Below are positions 1 to 11,051 of a stretch of DNA of 64,000 bases, one piece after another. Each line of letters opens with the position of its first letter. Positions within the stretch are counted from its first letter, which is position 1. Position numbers and translations under genes: made by a program. The notes beneath the pieces were generated by a model, which did not search any database, was not told the origin of the DNA, and worked only from the letters and a program-made list of their open reading frames with translations. Where the stretch lies: positions 868,001 to 932,000 of the forward strand of contig WACJ01000124.1 in NCBI GenBank assembly GCA_008973525.1, given 5' to 3'. This DNA is from Stenopsyche tienmushanensis (lineage: Eukaryota > Arthropoda > Insecta > Trichoptera > Stenopsychidae).

Positions 1-1029
1 GAGTTTCAATTTTGAAAAAGTAATAATGAAATCTTAATTTTGATTTCTACTTAGTTGTCCTTTTGTGCTATCATTTTAGATTAATATTTGTGTTATTTGA
101 CAGAATGGGTACAATCATCAATCCAAGCAGATATCAAATTGACAAGTTTCTGTACGTAAAGATGAAATAAACCATCTAGATTCTAAAATAATCATCATCT
201 TTGAATAAAAAATGTTTAAAAAACACCTTATTAAAATGGTAAAATGTTTTATAATAATTTTACTAGAGAGTTTATGGTAGAGATCTGAAGGCCAGAATGA
301 AATTCATAATGTTGGTAGATTAACATTAAATATATGGGCATCTCAAAAAATACAACTTTAGACATTATTCATGAAAAATTGATATGCATAAACCAAGTGC
401 AAGAACGATAAGTGTCCCACTAATATTTTCTTTTAAAAAGATACACGGTGGAATCAATGACAAGAAAACATAGAGCTACTCGAAAGATCGGCAACATTTT
501 TTTTAAACTTTAGCTTATCATAGAGATACTTAACTAAGAAAACGGTGGTAAAACAAAACGATTACCAGAAAATGAAAATTGAAAATTTTGATGAAGTGAT
601 CATGTCAACTGTTTTCTGAGACAATAAAAATCTTTTACAGTTAAAATTCATGTCACAATAACCATTACATAAGGAGAGATTTAATATATGCTCATGCAAT
701 TGCGTTTTGTGAAATGCTCTTAGCATTTCACATATAAAATGATAGCACTTGGTCTAGCGTTTTAGTTTATCATTGATTTGTTTCCTTATTACACTATTGC
801 ATGTTGTTTAGAAAATTAAAATTATGAAAGCCCTGTGTAAAATTGGCTTGTAATGAAAATACGTGCATGAGGAATATATTTAAAAACATTTAAAATTAAA
901 CATTAAGATACAAATTAACGTAGTATGTTACTGCTAGTAACTGATGGTTTTTTTCTTACATCAAAACACATAAACATACGTAAGGTATAATTTAGTATTG
1001 AATAAAAATAAATATATATTTATAGTAAA
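1..1029. other. left flank, no gene recognised
   Basis: AT-rich sequence with stops in all frames and no intact coding region. The only structure noted is a decayed transposase-like segment near 560-740, listed separately. If the secreted-protein gene at 1030-1703 continues through its weak donor at about 1033, further exons would be expected here or beyond the left edge, but I could not identify any. Confidence 0.5.
560..740 (+). pseudogene. Tc1/mariner-like transposase relic (fragment)
   Basis: The segment around 605-660 is similar in DNA to 12725-12775: both carry a phrase like 'ctgttttctgaga(c)aataaaaat' followed by 'aattcatgtcaca'. Shifting frames gives peptides resembling the D-E-K-x-F-x-V stretch around the first catalytic aspartate of Tc1/mariner/IS630 transposases, followed in this copy by 'DLIYAHAIAF'. 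Both copies are broken by stops and frameshifts, so this is at most an old fragment. The family assignment is inference; what I see directly is that the two segments are related. Confidence 0.3.
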
Positions 1030-1703
1030 TTACTTGGTAGTGTTCTGGAAACCTTCGGAAACATTTTCTTTATGCCAATTTATGCTATCAATATAGAAGC
1101 TAATAACCCAAATATTGTTGGTGTTCTTTTTGACAAAATGAACTTTTTTCGTTTCGCTTGTCAGTATACCGTCCTTATTAAAGACGTGGCACCAATAAAA
1201 TCCATCATTTTTCGGTGAAAATTTGAACTCTTTGCTATTCGTTTTTGTTATATCGTTAATACTTTCGGGATAAAAGGTGTTCGCACTCGTAAAGCATTTG
1301 ATGTTTGATGGTTTGATTGAAAAATCGCTTATTAGCTTTAATTGGTCTCTGTAACAAGAATCAAAATATTATAAGGGTTAAATTAGTTTCGAATACCAAA
1401 TTTATTAGTTCATAAGTAAATTATAAATACTTACTGGCTCTGCACAAGCTTTAATTTCACCTTTTTATGATCCACATCAAAATTGCAGGTAAAATTTTTT
1501 TTCCAATTTGATATTTTCCAAGTCCAAGAGGGTTCTTTCCAAGTCCATAACGACACCTGATCCTTTGAAAATATTTTCAAATCTATTAAATTGCAACGAA
1601 AATGATCGCATCTGATTGACATAAATATTGTTATTGTGGTTGGGTGGCAATGATGATGATTGTTTAAAAATAAAATGCATATCAAATTAATTACATAACC
1701 CAT
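1030..1703 (-). CDS. secreted or ectodomain Ig-like protein, two exons
   Basis: Minus-strand gene model with exon 1 at 1703-1435 and exon 2 at 1348-1030, giving 195 residues. The donor is a good GTAAGT (1434-1429). The acceptor follows TTGTTACAG. Two bases of a codon from exon 1 join one from exon 2, so phase is kept. The protein starts MGYVINLICILFL, a likely signal peptide; an earlier in-frame Met lies at 1745. Exon 1 ends with 'NWKKNFTCNF' and exon 2 has 'IKCFTS' and later 'NDGFYWCHVF', the D-x-G-x-Y-x-C pattern of an Ig-like F strand. Several N-glycosylation sequons are present. The last part ('FYIDSINWHKENVSEGFQ') could begin a further domain, and a weak donor GTAATT overlaps the stop, so the gene may continue off the left edge. 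No exact family is recognised; an adhesion-receptor ectodomain is one possibility. Confidence 0.6.
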
Positions 1704-1799
1704 TATTTTAGCACCGGTTTTCTGTTTCAAAATGACAATAAACACTTGAAAGATCTATTTCGACTTGGATGTCGAATAACGAATACTTTATGATAATAT

Positions 1800-2130
1800 A
1801 TTTTGGACAAAATCGTCGTAGGTGATCTCCAGAAGAGATTTTTTGTAGGGATTTTAATGCAATTTCAGGCAGAAGAGAATATGAAGGCAGATGACGAAGT
1901 TTTCATTGCGTTGATGTTTTAATTATGATGGCGAATCAGTCATTCATAAGCGAATCTGTTTGAATTTGATTAATTACATCGTTATTTGAATTTTACAGAT
2001 CCAGGAAATAGGGCTAAGACTGAATTGGGGCGATTAATATGAAATATTAATACTTTCGATACAACAATCTGAATTTGAAAGCGATTCTAAATAATATGAG
2101 TCTATGAATTAGCCCACTGTGTTAATGATC
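1800..2130 (-). repeat. tRNA-derived SINE family 1, degraded minus copy
   Basis: The top strand carries the reverse complement of the SINE seen at 3415-3861. The 3' part reads 'cgtaggtgatctccagaag' at about 1808 (3' body motif), then 'agatccaggaaatagggcta' near 2000 (middle body) and 'acaatctgaatttgaa' near 2065, where the tRNA-like head begins. Order and orientation match the fuller copy, with many substitutions and gaps. Confidence 0.6.
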
Positions 2131-2804
2131 TTAAATCATCGGAAAGTGGTAACTATTTATCGCGACAATTTACGACCGCACACTGCAAAAATTATTAAAG
2201 TTGAAATTAATGAATTAAAGAAATCTATCCTCCTTTTTTCCAAATTTAGTTTCTTATAGCATTTATCTTTACAGGTTTTTAGCGTGGACTAAAATTGATT
2301 CGGTGTGCAGCCATTAATATATAATTGGCTCTTTGTGCGCAAGAGCGGATGAAGAATGTCGTTTGCATGCAGTGGTAAAACACTAGAAAGATCGAATCTG
2401 TAACTCTCTTCGCCATTATTGAGCTGGCTTTGATCATGTTCGAAGAAGAGTCTAACAATGAAGTCTCGCGGTTGGGTTCCTTCCCTTTTGGAAGCCCAAA
2501 AAAAGCATTTTGAACACATTGATCAAAATTTTTGAGACCCGCCGAATAGTACTGGTATTTAGAACATACATTAAAGAATAAAGGAATCACCTAATTTTAT
2601 AATTGAAATAATAGTTTAGTTAGTTAGTTGTTTGTAATAATAGTTAAAAAAAGGTAATAATAAAAGATTTTGCACTGTTGCTCTAATAAAACAATGGATT
2701 CTTTTTTGGCATCCCTAGTATCAAGTATTTTCCCAAATTTTGCAATTTAAAATTATTATTGTATTATCCTTGATTTCGTGAAAGAAGGATTTTAGTTAGT
2801 TTTT
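2131..2804. other. spacer with an unassigned, somewhat GC-richer segment
   Basis: The part from about 2280 to 2590 is richer in G and C and is open in two overlapping minus-strand frames (103 and 76 codons). Neither frame shows a signal peptide, a recognisable domain or good splice sites. It could be an exon of a neighbouring minus-strand gene, old transposon sequence or regulatory DNA. I cannot decide between these. Confidence 0.3.
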
Positions 2805-3308
2805 TTAGGTGAATAAATTACTCCTTAGTACCTCTTGTTCAGTTGAGTCTTCTGTTTTACTGATCTGGTTCAGTTTTTCGATTAACTGTTCATTACAATT
2901 TTTTGCTATTTTGAAATTCAAGCATATGATATCAGGCGATGTTGAATTGTAATAAGCAAATACGTATTTTTGAAAATGATCTATGCTACAATCCTGATAT
3001 TTGCAAAACCATTCTAGGCTTGTTTTATAGCTTTCTTTATCAAATATTAATGGTTTTCCCATTTCCATATCGCCAAATATATAATTAACGGGAATTCCAT
3101 CAGGGTAAGTTGGTTTATAACCGATTTTAACTTTTGCATTATAATTTTTGCTTGCGTCGGCTAGAAACACTTCCATGCTCATACAACTATAAAATTTTTG
3201 TTGAGCAGTTGCAAATTTACAAAAGAATACTAAAATAATGCATTGTATATACACATTTGAGGCATTTTTAATTTCTGTAAAAAAAATAAACATGATTTTT
3301 AAAGACAA
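2805..3308 (-). CDS. small secreted cysteine-containing protein (or first exon)
   Basis: Open reading frame of 167 codons on the minus strand, the longest clean frame in this part of the window outside transposons. It contains a hydrophobic stretch 'VYIQCIILVFFCKFATAQ' at about residues 19-36 that fits a signal peptide with cleavage near ATAQ. The start could be the first Met (3308) or the second, five codons on (3293). The mature part has five cysteines in the contexts FYSC, WFC, QDC, DIIC and KNC, and one N-S-T glycosylation site. No family is recognised. A possible phase-0 donor (CAAGAG|GTACTA) lies near the end and could be joined in frame to the acceptor CAG upstream of the 1435-1703 exon, making one larger extracellular protein. 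Otherwise it is a separate neighbour in the same orientation. Confidence 0.5.
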   Translation of the reverse strand: MSLKIMFIFFTEIKNASNVYIQCIILVFFCKFATAQQKFYSCMSMEVFLADASKNYNAKVKIGYKPTYPDGIPVNYIFGDMEMGKPLIFDKESYKTSLEWFCKYQDCSIDHFQKYVFAYYNSTSPDIICLNFKIAKNCNEQLIEKLNQISKTEDSTEQEVLRSNLFT

Positions 3309-3414
3309 AATAAGAATAAATCATTAATAACTTTTATTTTGTAGCGTGGAGGCCTAAAACAAATAATTATTCAGTTAAATACATTGCGCGAAATCGATGG
3401 GATTTCACCATTGT

Positions 3415-3861
3415 AGCTTCATCTTCTTCTTAATGTGCCATATCCGAACCATCGGACGTAGGCGATCTCCATAGGAGATTTTACTAGGGAAAGGATTTAA
3501 TGTGGTGGTTTCCCATTGCCTTCCACACGTGGTAAAGTAAAGATAGGATTATTTGGAAAGGTAGGAGAGGAGAGAATCTATGAGTGAGTAGCGAAATTAT
3601 CATTATATATAAATGATAGTTTTTAATTATTGTTGCAAATTCAATCACTTACTAATGGGCGTCCTTGCACGACTTCATTAATCGCCTCAGCATTTACATT
3701 TTTCAAATCCAGGAAATCAGGGTAAACCTGGATTGAGACGATCGATCAGAAATATTAATATTTCCGATCTTCCAAATGTGTTGGTACGATGAAATTTTTT
3801 TCCACAATCTGGATTGAACCCGAACCTTTATAATAAGAGTCCAGGATCTTATCCACTATAC
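3415..3861 (-). repeat. tRNA-derived SINE family 1, most complete copy (interrupted)
   Basis: Read on the minus strand it begins with a tRNA-like head: an A-box-like 'TGGTATAGTGGATAAG', then 'TCTTATTATAAAGG' and a B-box-like 'GGTTCGGGTTCAATCC' (about 3795-3861). A body of about 350 bp follows, with 'GATTTCCTGGATTTGAAAAA' and, near the 3' end, 'TCTCCTATGGAGATCGCCTA'. The head is split by the hAT-like element at 3862-5942; the remaining few bases of the head ('caacacttggttcactata' on the top strand) resume at 5951. Related copies lie at 1800, 31655, 32939, 41203, 47370, 52130, 53761 and 58080. Family naming is mine; the homology between copies is directly visible. Confidence 0.8.
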
Positions 3862-5942
3862 CAGGGGTCAGCAACCAGCGGCTCGCGAGCCACATGCGGC
3901 TCTTTAGATGTGAAGCTGCGGCTCTTTAGTTCCATACGCAAATAACGAATTTTTCTACTTGAATAACCATGCAAAACCATCGCTCCCATTGAATTTGTTT
4001 GCTCAATTGTTTGTTATTGAAGTACAAGTTAGTGTTGTAAGTAAATGTTAAATTGTTTCAATTTTTTACTTAAATAATAAGTGATTATCTTCTTCTTTTT
4101 TATGTGGGAGTGGAATCTTTGCAAGACATCTATTCTGGGTAGTGTGGGATTAACGATTAACTCGTTCCTACCCACTAAACCCCTCCCTTGTCCTTCTCTG
4201 GCCCCCTGGTATTGTTTTACGCATTGCTTCAGGAGGTCAGGTAGTCTGGCCTTAGATTGGCTTTATTCTATTGTCGGAGAGGCGCTCTGCGTCTCTCTCT
4301 CTCACTGCCCTCTTTGGCGCTTAGAATCTCTTCTACGTAGTTACACCAAATGTTCCAGTTCTTCTTGCCTTCTATCATGCTATGGAACATGTTGTCGATG
4401 TTGAGCTCGGCTACCCCGAGTGCTTGTTTCAGCAGTTTTCTTTGGAGTGCCCAAGCTTCACAGCCTGTGCTCTACGTCGTCGACCTCCGCTTGGCAGTGG
4501 TGGCACGTTGCGGATGGTTCTTTGCCAATACGCTTCAGGTATGCACCGAAGCATCCATGCCTCAGTGAGCATCTGAGTCAAGAGGTAGGTTTCACCGTGT
4601 TCCCGGGCCCTCCACCGACTTATGACTTGGTTAAGTCGATGGGTCCATCTTCCCTTGCTGGACTGATCCCATCTCCGTTGCCAGGCTTTCCTCAGTTTCT
4701 GGTCATGTTCGTCGCGATTTTTAAGATTTTCGTAGTCCAAGGCCCTCTTCTTTGCTTGAAGGTCCAGCGGGGGTATTCCAGCGATCACCAGCACCGCGTC
4801 TTCGGACACTGTCTTGTACGCTGCGGTGACTCGGAGCGCTCCCTGTCGCTGGACCCTGGCGAGCCTCTTTCTGTTGGTGTCGCGTCTGAGCGACTCGTGC
4901 CATATCGGGGCTCCATACAGAAGGATCGAGTGTATTACCTCGTTTATGGTACGTCTTTTGCACGGATTTGGCCCTCCAATGTTGGGCATGAGCCGTTCAA
5001 GTTTATTGGCCACCTTTCGCGCCTTCTGTGCAGTTTCTTCTATGTGTTTGTTAAAAGTCAGCTTGTTATCCATTAGAATTCCGAGGTATCTAAGCGTTTT
5101 GCTGTATTCCACCTCGTGTCCTCCAATAACAAGCCGCTTGACCCTCCGTCTGCTGCATATCATTGCCTCCGTTTTCTCGGCCGTCAACTGCAGGCGTTTA
5201 TACCGCATCTACGCTCAAATTCTGGCGAGGGCTTCGTTGCCATCCATTTTCCATGGATGTCGAGCCGTCACCAGCAGCGCGACGTCGTCCGCAAAGGCAA
5301 TGAGTTCTGCTCCTGCAGATAGTGCCATGTTTAGGACACTTGTAGAGTACGTTCCAGAGAGTTGGTCCCAAAACGGACCCCTGCGAGACGCCCATCTCCA
5401 GTCTTCTCGTCAGGTCCGTTTCGTTGTGATGGACATATCGGTCTTTGAACTTATCGCTTACGAGGTCGACTGCATACTGTGGAACTTCAAATTTTTCCTT
5501 CAGGGCTCCCACGATTAGATCCCAGTTTGCGCCATTGAAAGTGTTTTTGTTGTCCAGTGTGACGAGCCTTTCCACGCTTTTCGGATGATATCAGTTACAC
5601 ATTTTATTGCTCCAAGCGTGGATCGCCCCGATCTAAAGCCATACTGCCTGTCTAACAGTTTTCGTTCAATTCCTGGCTGGATTCTCTTCAACAACATTGT
5701 TTCGAGGAATTTTCCAAGATCGTCCAGAAATTAAGTCTAATAATATCACATATATATTATCTAATTTGTTGTTAAAAAAACACTACTTATATATGAATAA
5801 ATAGATTAGTTATTTTTATTAAAAAACTTTATCTATGCGAGTACTATTGTTGGCAAGAAAAAATTTTGTGGCTCTTTAAACACTTTGAAATTTGTAAATT
5901 GTAATTTTTGGCTCTTCCGACTCAAAAGGTTGCCGACCCCTG
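3862..5942. mobile_element. hAT-like element with perfect 8-bp target duplication
   Basis: Left end CAGGGGTCAGCAACC and right end GGTTGCCGACCCCTG are inverted repeats with a single mismatch. The 8-bp sequence CACTATAC lies directly outside both ends (3854-3861 and 5943-5950). Eight-base duplications and CAGGGGT...-type ends are typical of hAT elements. Subterminal sequence has the 'gcggctctttag' / 'gtggctcttta' motifs at the two sides. No hAT transposase was found; most of the interior is an R1-like retrotransposon (about 4085-5735). The element sits in the head of a SINE, so the order of events is SINE, then hAT, then retrotransposon. Confidence 0.85.
4085..5735 (-). pseudogene. 5'-truncated R1/TRAS-like non-LTR retrotransposon, broken ORF
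   Basis: Minus-strand frames carry successive parts of an R1-group reverse transcriptase. From the 5' side: 'LLDRQYGFRSGRSTLGAIK' at about 5575-5650; 'LTRRLEMGVSQGSVLGPTLW' (palm) at about 5350-5420; a FADD catalytic box at about 5280 in another frame; then 4429-5208 with 'LRYLGILMDNKLTFNKHIE', 'LLYGAPIWHESLRRD' and, near the C end, 'WDQSSKGRWTHRL'. A C-x2-C zinc-binding tail 'SATCHHCQAEVDDVEHRL' follows in a shifted frame near 4480. At least three frameshifts and several stops separate the parts, and the 5' two thirds (ORF1, endonuclease) are missing. The 3' end on the top strand begins near the 'tcttcttcttttttat' tail at about 4088. It is much GC-richer than its surroundings and sits wholly inside the hAT-like element. 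Confidence 0.85.
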
Positions 5943-5950
5943 CACTATAC

Positions 5951-6629
5951 CAACACTTGGTTCACTATACAACCACTATCCTCATCCTCAGAACATCCTC
6001 ATCCCTATAAAATCCTGACAATATCCGTAGTTCAACGGCGTCGTCCTCGCGATCTAAACCAACGTTACGAGCGTCAACGTTTCGAGTGACCTTTAAACAC
6101 GGGTTCCGCGATCCGAATAACGCGGCATACGCCGCAGCTACGAAGAAAACGCAGGGATGCATATAGTCAGCGGCCCCCTACGCTAAAATTTTGTTTCCAA
6201 ATTTAAGGATTAGAACAAAATTTGAAAAGTACAGTAATTGTCTTATAAATGTGTTTATCAGTTGTCAATGACTAGAGACTGAAATATCCCAACTAAACCG
6301 GTTCTTTCCAGTTGTATTTTTGGACTTGTGATGGATATTCACTGTTATTAACCATATTTTGCATATTTTAAATCTCAAACTTCCGGTGACAAATTGATTA
6401 ATATAAAAATATATGAGCATAAGATGACTTTGTTTAAACAGTCGATTAAAAATGGATAACTGGTCTAATATTAATAACCATTCATATTTTAAAAAGAAAA
6501 TTATTTGATAGATCCAAGACAGCAAGCTAAGCGAAAAGTCTATGTGTTTATAATGACAAAATCTCTAATAGGAACACTGATTGAACGGAGCTAAGCGTGA
6601 ATTTAACCACACCTTAAAAGACATAAGTA
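5951..6629. other. end of interrupted SINE, then spacer
   Basis: About the first 30 bases are the displaced 5' end of the SINE head. The next 200 bases (to about 6180) are GC-richer with repeated 'cctcat/atcc' words and no convincing gene. From 6180 to 6629 the sequence is ordinary AT-rich spacer in which I see nothing. Confidence 0.4.
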
Positions 6630-7658
6630 CAGTCAAACCTTTTTTTTTGTGCGATTTCGAATTTATGCGGTTTTTTTAATTGTTTTTTTTTTAATTTTAT
6701 AAAGAGTACGTATCGAAATTAAAATTTGGGACTGTGTAAATCCACGCCCTTTATTCTGGTTTAGATTTCGTTTTTTTGCATTTTTCCAAAATTTCGACTT
6801 TTGAAAATACATTCTCTAAAAGAATTTCCAAAATTCCAACTACTTACAGAGTTATAGCTATTTTAATGACGCAAACTTGACCGGTCTTACCATAATGAAA
6901 TCTTTTAACGCGTTTTTCTCAAAACTACTTTTTTCAACATAGTTTTAATTAATTAATTTACTTCAAACTGGGTTCGAATCATTTCTATATAATCCTCTAT
7001 TATTCCTATCAGATTTATTTTTTAACTATTTAAAAAAACACTGAAAAAATAAGGCCAAAAAATGACTTGACTGTTTTTTTTAAACGGTCGGCATTTTGTG
7101 GTTTATTATTTTTGGGCTAGGGACTATAATGACATCTTTACTAAATATGAATTATGTTGTTGGAAAGAGAAAATCTCACAGAAAAATGATGACATTGACA
7201 CTGGGTATACTATATTTCTTCCAAAGAAGAAAGAGATTTTGAGTCATATCGAAAATCGCACCGAAAATTATCATACAGCGATGATAGTTTGTAATTAAAA
7301 TAAATAATATTTCTCTAGTGGATGTCTGGCATTTGAGATATCATATCTGATAATATATCTGATAATAATATATCAAATTCAAGGATATCTCCTTGAATTT
7401 TTTAACAATGATGCAAGATATCGTTTAAATGTTACCAAAAATGTTTTTACTTAATTGCCTTATTGTTTTCCTGTTTTTTTATTAGCCTTTTTATGCGATT
7501 TTGGATGTATATTATATAGCTGTATCAAAGTTATGCGGTTTTTAAAATCCATGGAACACATCTTCTCTTTTTCTATGTAATTCATAGTTTTTTTGTGCGA
7601 TTTTTCGCCGCAAAAAAATCACATTCACACATCTACTGCCCAAAAAAAAGTTTAAGTG
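6630..7658. mobile_element. pogo/Tigger-like non-autonomous DNA transposon
   Basis: Left end CAGTCAAACCTTTTTTTTTG and right end CCCAAAAAAAAGTTTAAGTG form an imperfect terminal inverted repeat, both flanked by TA (6628-6629 and 7659-7660), the target of Tc1/mariner/pogo elements. The 'CAGTcaAACC...tatgcgg' start is typical of Tigger/pogo families, and phrases such as 'ttatgcggtttt' recur subterminally (about 6663 and 7532). The interior (1029 bp in total) has only short frames and no recognisable transposase, so it is a deleted or MITE-like copy. An inner palindrome AAATTCAAGGA-TATC-TCCTTGAATTT lies at 7375-7400. Confidence 0.6.
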
Positions 7659-7660
7659 TA

Positions 7661-8892
7661 TATGTTTACAAATCAATATATTGTAGGATAATTGCATATT
7701 TAAAAATATAATCATATTTCCATCCACTTCCTAAAATAATAGCATTTAGAATTGTGGTCAAATTTATCGCGATTTTAAATATCAAACCACAAATGAATTA
7801 TCAAAGGTTATCCGAAACCGAATCAAATGTCAATAATATTTATACCAACATAAAATCCGTTTTGGCCGGATTTATATTTTGTTTAAAGATTCTTAGGACA
7901 AACTCAAAAATATTGATGAATTGTTAATATAACAGATATTTAAACCAGCCTGGAGCTATGGGTCAATATTAAAATGCTTCAATATACGTAAAATAGTCGG
8001 AGGAATATGTTTCTATGCTAGATAAAGAGACATAGAGGTAAATCCGTCTTAAATATTGGATGTAAATTATTTGACAGAATTCTGATCAAATGATTGTCGC
8101 CCATCGTTGAAACAATTTTTTGGAGTGTACTAGTACAGATTCAGATGAGGTAGATCTACTTTGAACCAATTTTTGTTGATGCATTATTCTTACAAAATAT
8201 GTGGAAATAATTTTCCACAGATCAGGATGCGTAGATCAATTGAATGATGTAAAGTGAAAATATGTTTTATTTTTTCCTGCAAATCACCTGACCAGGACTT
8301 TGAAAGGGAGACAGGAGATTGAAAGAAATATAAACAAAGACTAAACACATCCCAATCGCCTGTTTGAAGAGCTAACCAACCAAACTTCCAGGACGCGTAG
8401 GCTAAAAATATATATGGTCCATGACCTAGAAAAAAGATTCAAATGAATGAACATAAGGTCCTCATTAATGAATGAAAACCTGCACGAGCCAGCAACACAA
8501 ACGTCAAAAGAAGAACTAAATATCTCTCAGAGGATATATTTTTTATATAAAATAAAATATATTTTAAAAAAAAGTTCCCTTAGTTAATACACTAAATATA
8601 AACATTTTATATTTAATACATTTTACATTAAAAAAATGTTTGAAAAAATTCGATCGCTTTTAGGTCCGCTCTATTATTAATATGTATTTACATTCATTAA
8701 ATCACTCACTTCTACATTTTCTCAACATTATGCACTGTCTTGTGAACTTCGCCATATAACAACTGGCAATAAGTTCAATTAGATATGAAGTTTTTGTGGC
8801 TTCTTATATTATCGTATTAAATATCAGTGTGGTCAGAGTCAAATATCGAAAGATAATTCAAGCTGGAGCATCCGTTAAAGAATGTTCAAATG
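7661..8892. other. spacer, no gene seen
   Basis: AT-rich sequence with no usable coding frame, no splice-supported exon and no repeat recognised from elsewhere in the window. Confidence 0.5.
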
Positions 8893-8900
8893 GTCTAGTG

Positions 8901-9096
8901 TAGCGGTTCTTAAACCGCAGGATCCGCGGACCTGTGAGGGTCCGCGAAGTCATTACCAAGATATAAAAAAATATAACTATACTTGAATGTGATATTTTCG
9001 TCAAATTATTTATAGAAAACCTTCTATTTTAACCAATAGTTGACCAAAAAATGTTTGTTTGAAAAACCGCGGACTACATAAGTTTCAGAATCGCTC
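8901..9096. mobile_element. short hAT-like MITE
   Basis: A 196-bp element with ends TAGCGGTTCTTAAAC and (right, reverse complement) GAGCGATTCTGAAAC. The flanks GTCTAGTG (8893-8900) and TTCTAGTG (9097-9104) match at 7 of 8 bases, the length expected for hAT target duplications. Internal 'ggatccgcggacc' near the left and 'accgcggac' near the right mirror each other. 'GCGGTTCTyAAAC' ends are common in hAT/Charlie-type short elements. A related element lies at 49532-49724. Confidence 0.6.
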
Positions 9097-9104
9097 TTCT
9101 AGTG

Positions 9105-10865
9105 CAAAAAAGGAGAACCTGCGATCCTAAAGATCGAAGATTCAATGGAATCCAATTTTTTTATAAAGTTTCGGAACTCGGCCCTCGTATAGCACAATTG
9201 AGTGTTTTCTAAAATCTTTTAATGTAATTTTAAATCATACAAAATTCGAAGTTTATATGAAATTATGCTAAGCCTTCTAAATAAAAATATTATTAATCAA
9301 CAAAATATAACGTAACCAATTATGCATTTATTTAAAATACCCTTTGCGGTTTTTGTAAACAAACGTTCCAGCAGGTTCTTTAATGTTTGCAACACTTTTA
9401 AGAAAATAATGAACAATCACATTTTGCGTTTATAATTTAATAAAATACTACTATTTTATTATTTTTAAACGTTCAAAGTTATTTTTTTGTCTTTGTAGCT
9501 TTCGTTCATCCGTCATTTTCCCAGTTATTTACTTTTTAAGAACATAAAATGCATCAACAAATTTACGCTATTTTTTCCATGTATTTCTCTTTTAAAGTGT
9601 TTTTGCTTTTGACTAAATATTAAATATTGATGCGGGGCTTTAAAATATTCTCCACAAGATGATAAGTCCACTTTTATTTTTGCTTTGGTTATCCTTAATA
9701 AATAATAATCAAAAAGTGGAAATGACTATGTTTGTATAAAGATATCTAGTAATCAACTCATTGGTAATGTACATATTAAGGTTTGGAAGAAGAGCATGGA
9801 GATTTTTATGTGGTTGCGTGAGGTGGATTACGAATCTGCATCCTCTGTAGACCAGAACGTGTTGCATTTTGTTAGATCGTATAAACGATATTATATCGTG
9901 TCTCATATTTTACGCTTAATATGATACACATTTTTCCATTATTTTTATGAACACGAACTTTTGAAATAAATATGAATTGAATACCTTGCAGACTATTCGC
10001 AATGCCGTTTTAAAGTTTATTTTTTATTTTGTGCTTCCTAATTAAAAAAAAATGACAACCCTTGCTAATTTGAAATAAATTCTTCCACCTTCGTCTTCTA
10101 TTATCTTCTCATTTACTTCAATTTCTATATAGTCAACCCAATTAGTATATATTCGGTGTGCATTCATCTACAAACGTTGTTCTTCAAGCAAATTGAAAAT
10201 ATTTAAGATGATGAAATACGTCGAGATTGGATTCTCAATTTTTCTTAGGCATGCAAATTTGGTGCGGCTTAATTGTGGGAATCCTCGGGAACGGATCATT
10301 AGGGGGGGCTTAATGGTATACTCTTGTGTACACACATATTAAACTCGCATATGCATGTTTATACATTTTATGTTGATTAATTAGTTTTTCCCGTCCGCGG
10401 GAGGTTTTCTACGCCTCCCCATCCCTGACTTAATGGTCTCATGTCACTAATGACCTGAAAACATCTACCCGTCCCAAAGACCTTTTCACAATTGTTCTTA
10501 CCAAAATGGTTATTATTTATTCACATCAAAACGCAAAAAATTCACTATAGTTAAAAAATGCCAGATTAAATGAATATCTCTATATCTTGTCATCATAATC
10601 ATCATAGTGCAGACACAAACAGTTCACTGCAGAACTATGGACTTCTTCAATATCCATTCACAGGAAGGGGTTACATCCATCTCGTCTGTATCATACAATC
10701 ACCTCCTCATTCACTCGATATTGAAGGTAGCATTACCATCGAATTTTATTTCGAACGCTCACCCAACGGGTATCCTGAATGAACGTATTGATGAACGCTT
10801 TCGCGACCGTCTCGTTAAGGAGTATGGGAGGTTTGTAAAGACTGAGTAGTTTTCTTCGGAAGACA
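9105..10865. other. spacer, no gene seen; GC-richer patch near 10230-10460
   Basis: No coding frame or splice-supported exon. The stretch around 10230-10460 has 'ccgtccgcgggaggttt' and 'acgcctccccatccc' and stands out from the AT-rich surroundings. Two overlapping short frames at 10570-10849 lack recognisable features and I do not call them genes. Confidence 0.4.
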
Positions 10866-11051
10866 GTGGAAAACTAGTCTAGACGACCTTTTTGATTTTA
10901 CTGGAAAAGATTTTCTGGAATGCAGAGCGTGCAGTCCCTCTTTTCTTCACTAGGGCGTTGCCAGGCTAGGGTGAAGACATACATGACACTTAATTAATAC
11001 TTAGCACTTTCATAGGGAGATGGTGGAAAAGTACTCTAGACGACCTTTTTG
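10866..11051. repeat. pair of 29-bp direct repeats
   Basis: The sequence starting GTGGAAAACTAGTCTAGACG (10866-10894) recurs starting GTGGAAAAGTACTCTAGACG (11023-11051). They match at 27 of 29 positions and start 157 bp apart. The DNA between them is GC-richer. They are too long to be chance but have no identified role. Confidence 0.6.

Noticed and set aside
4081..5518. Long plus-strand frames (218, 234 and 107 codons)
   Set aside because: They are antisense to the R1-like reverse transcriptase, whose motifs are on the minus strand; they exist because that region is GC-rich with few stops.
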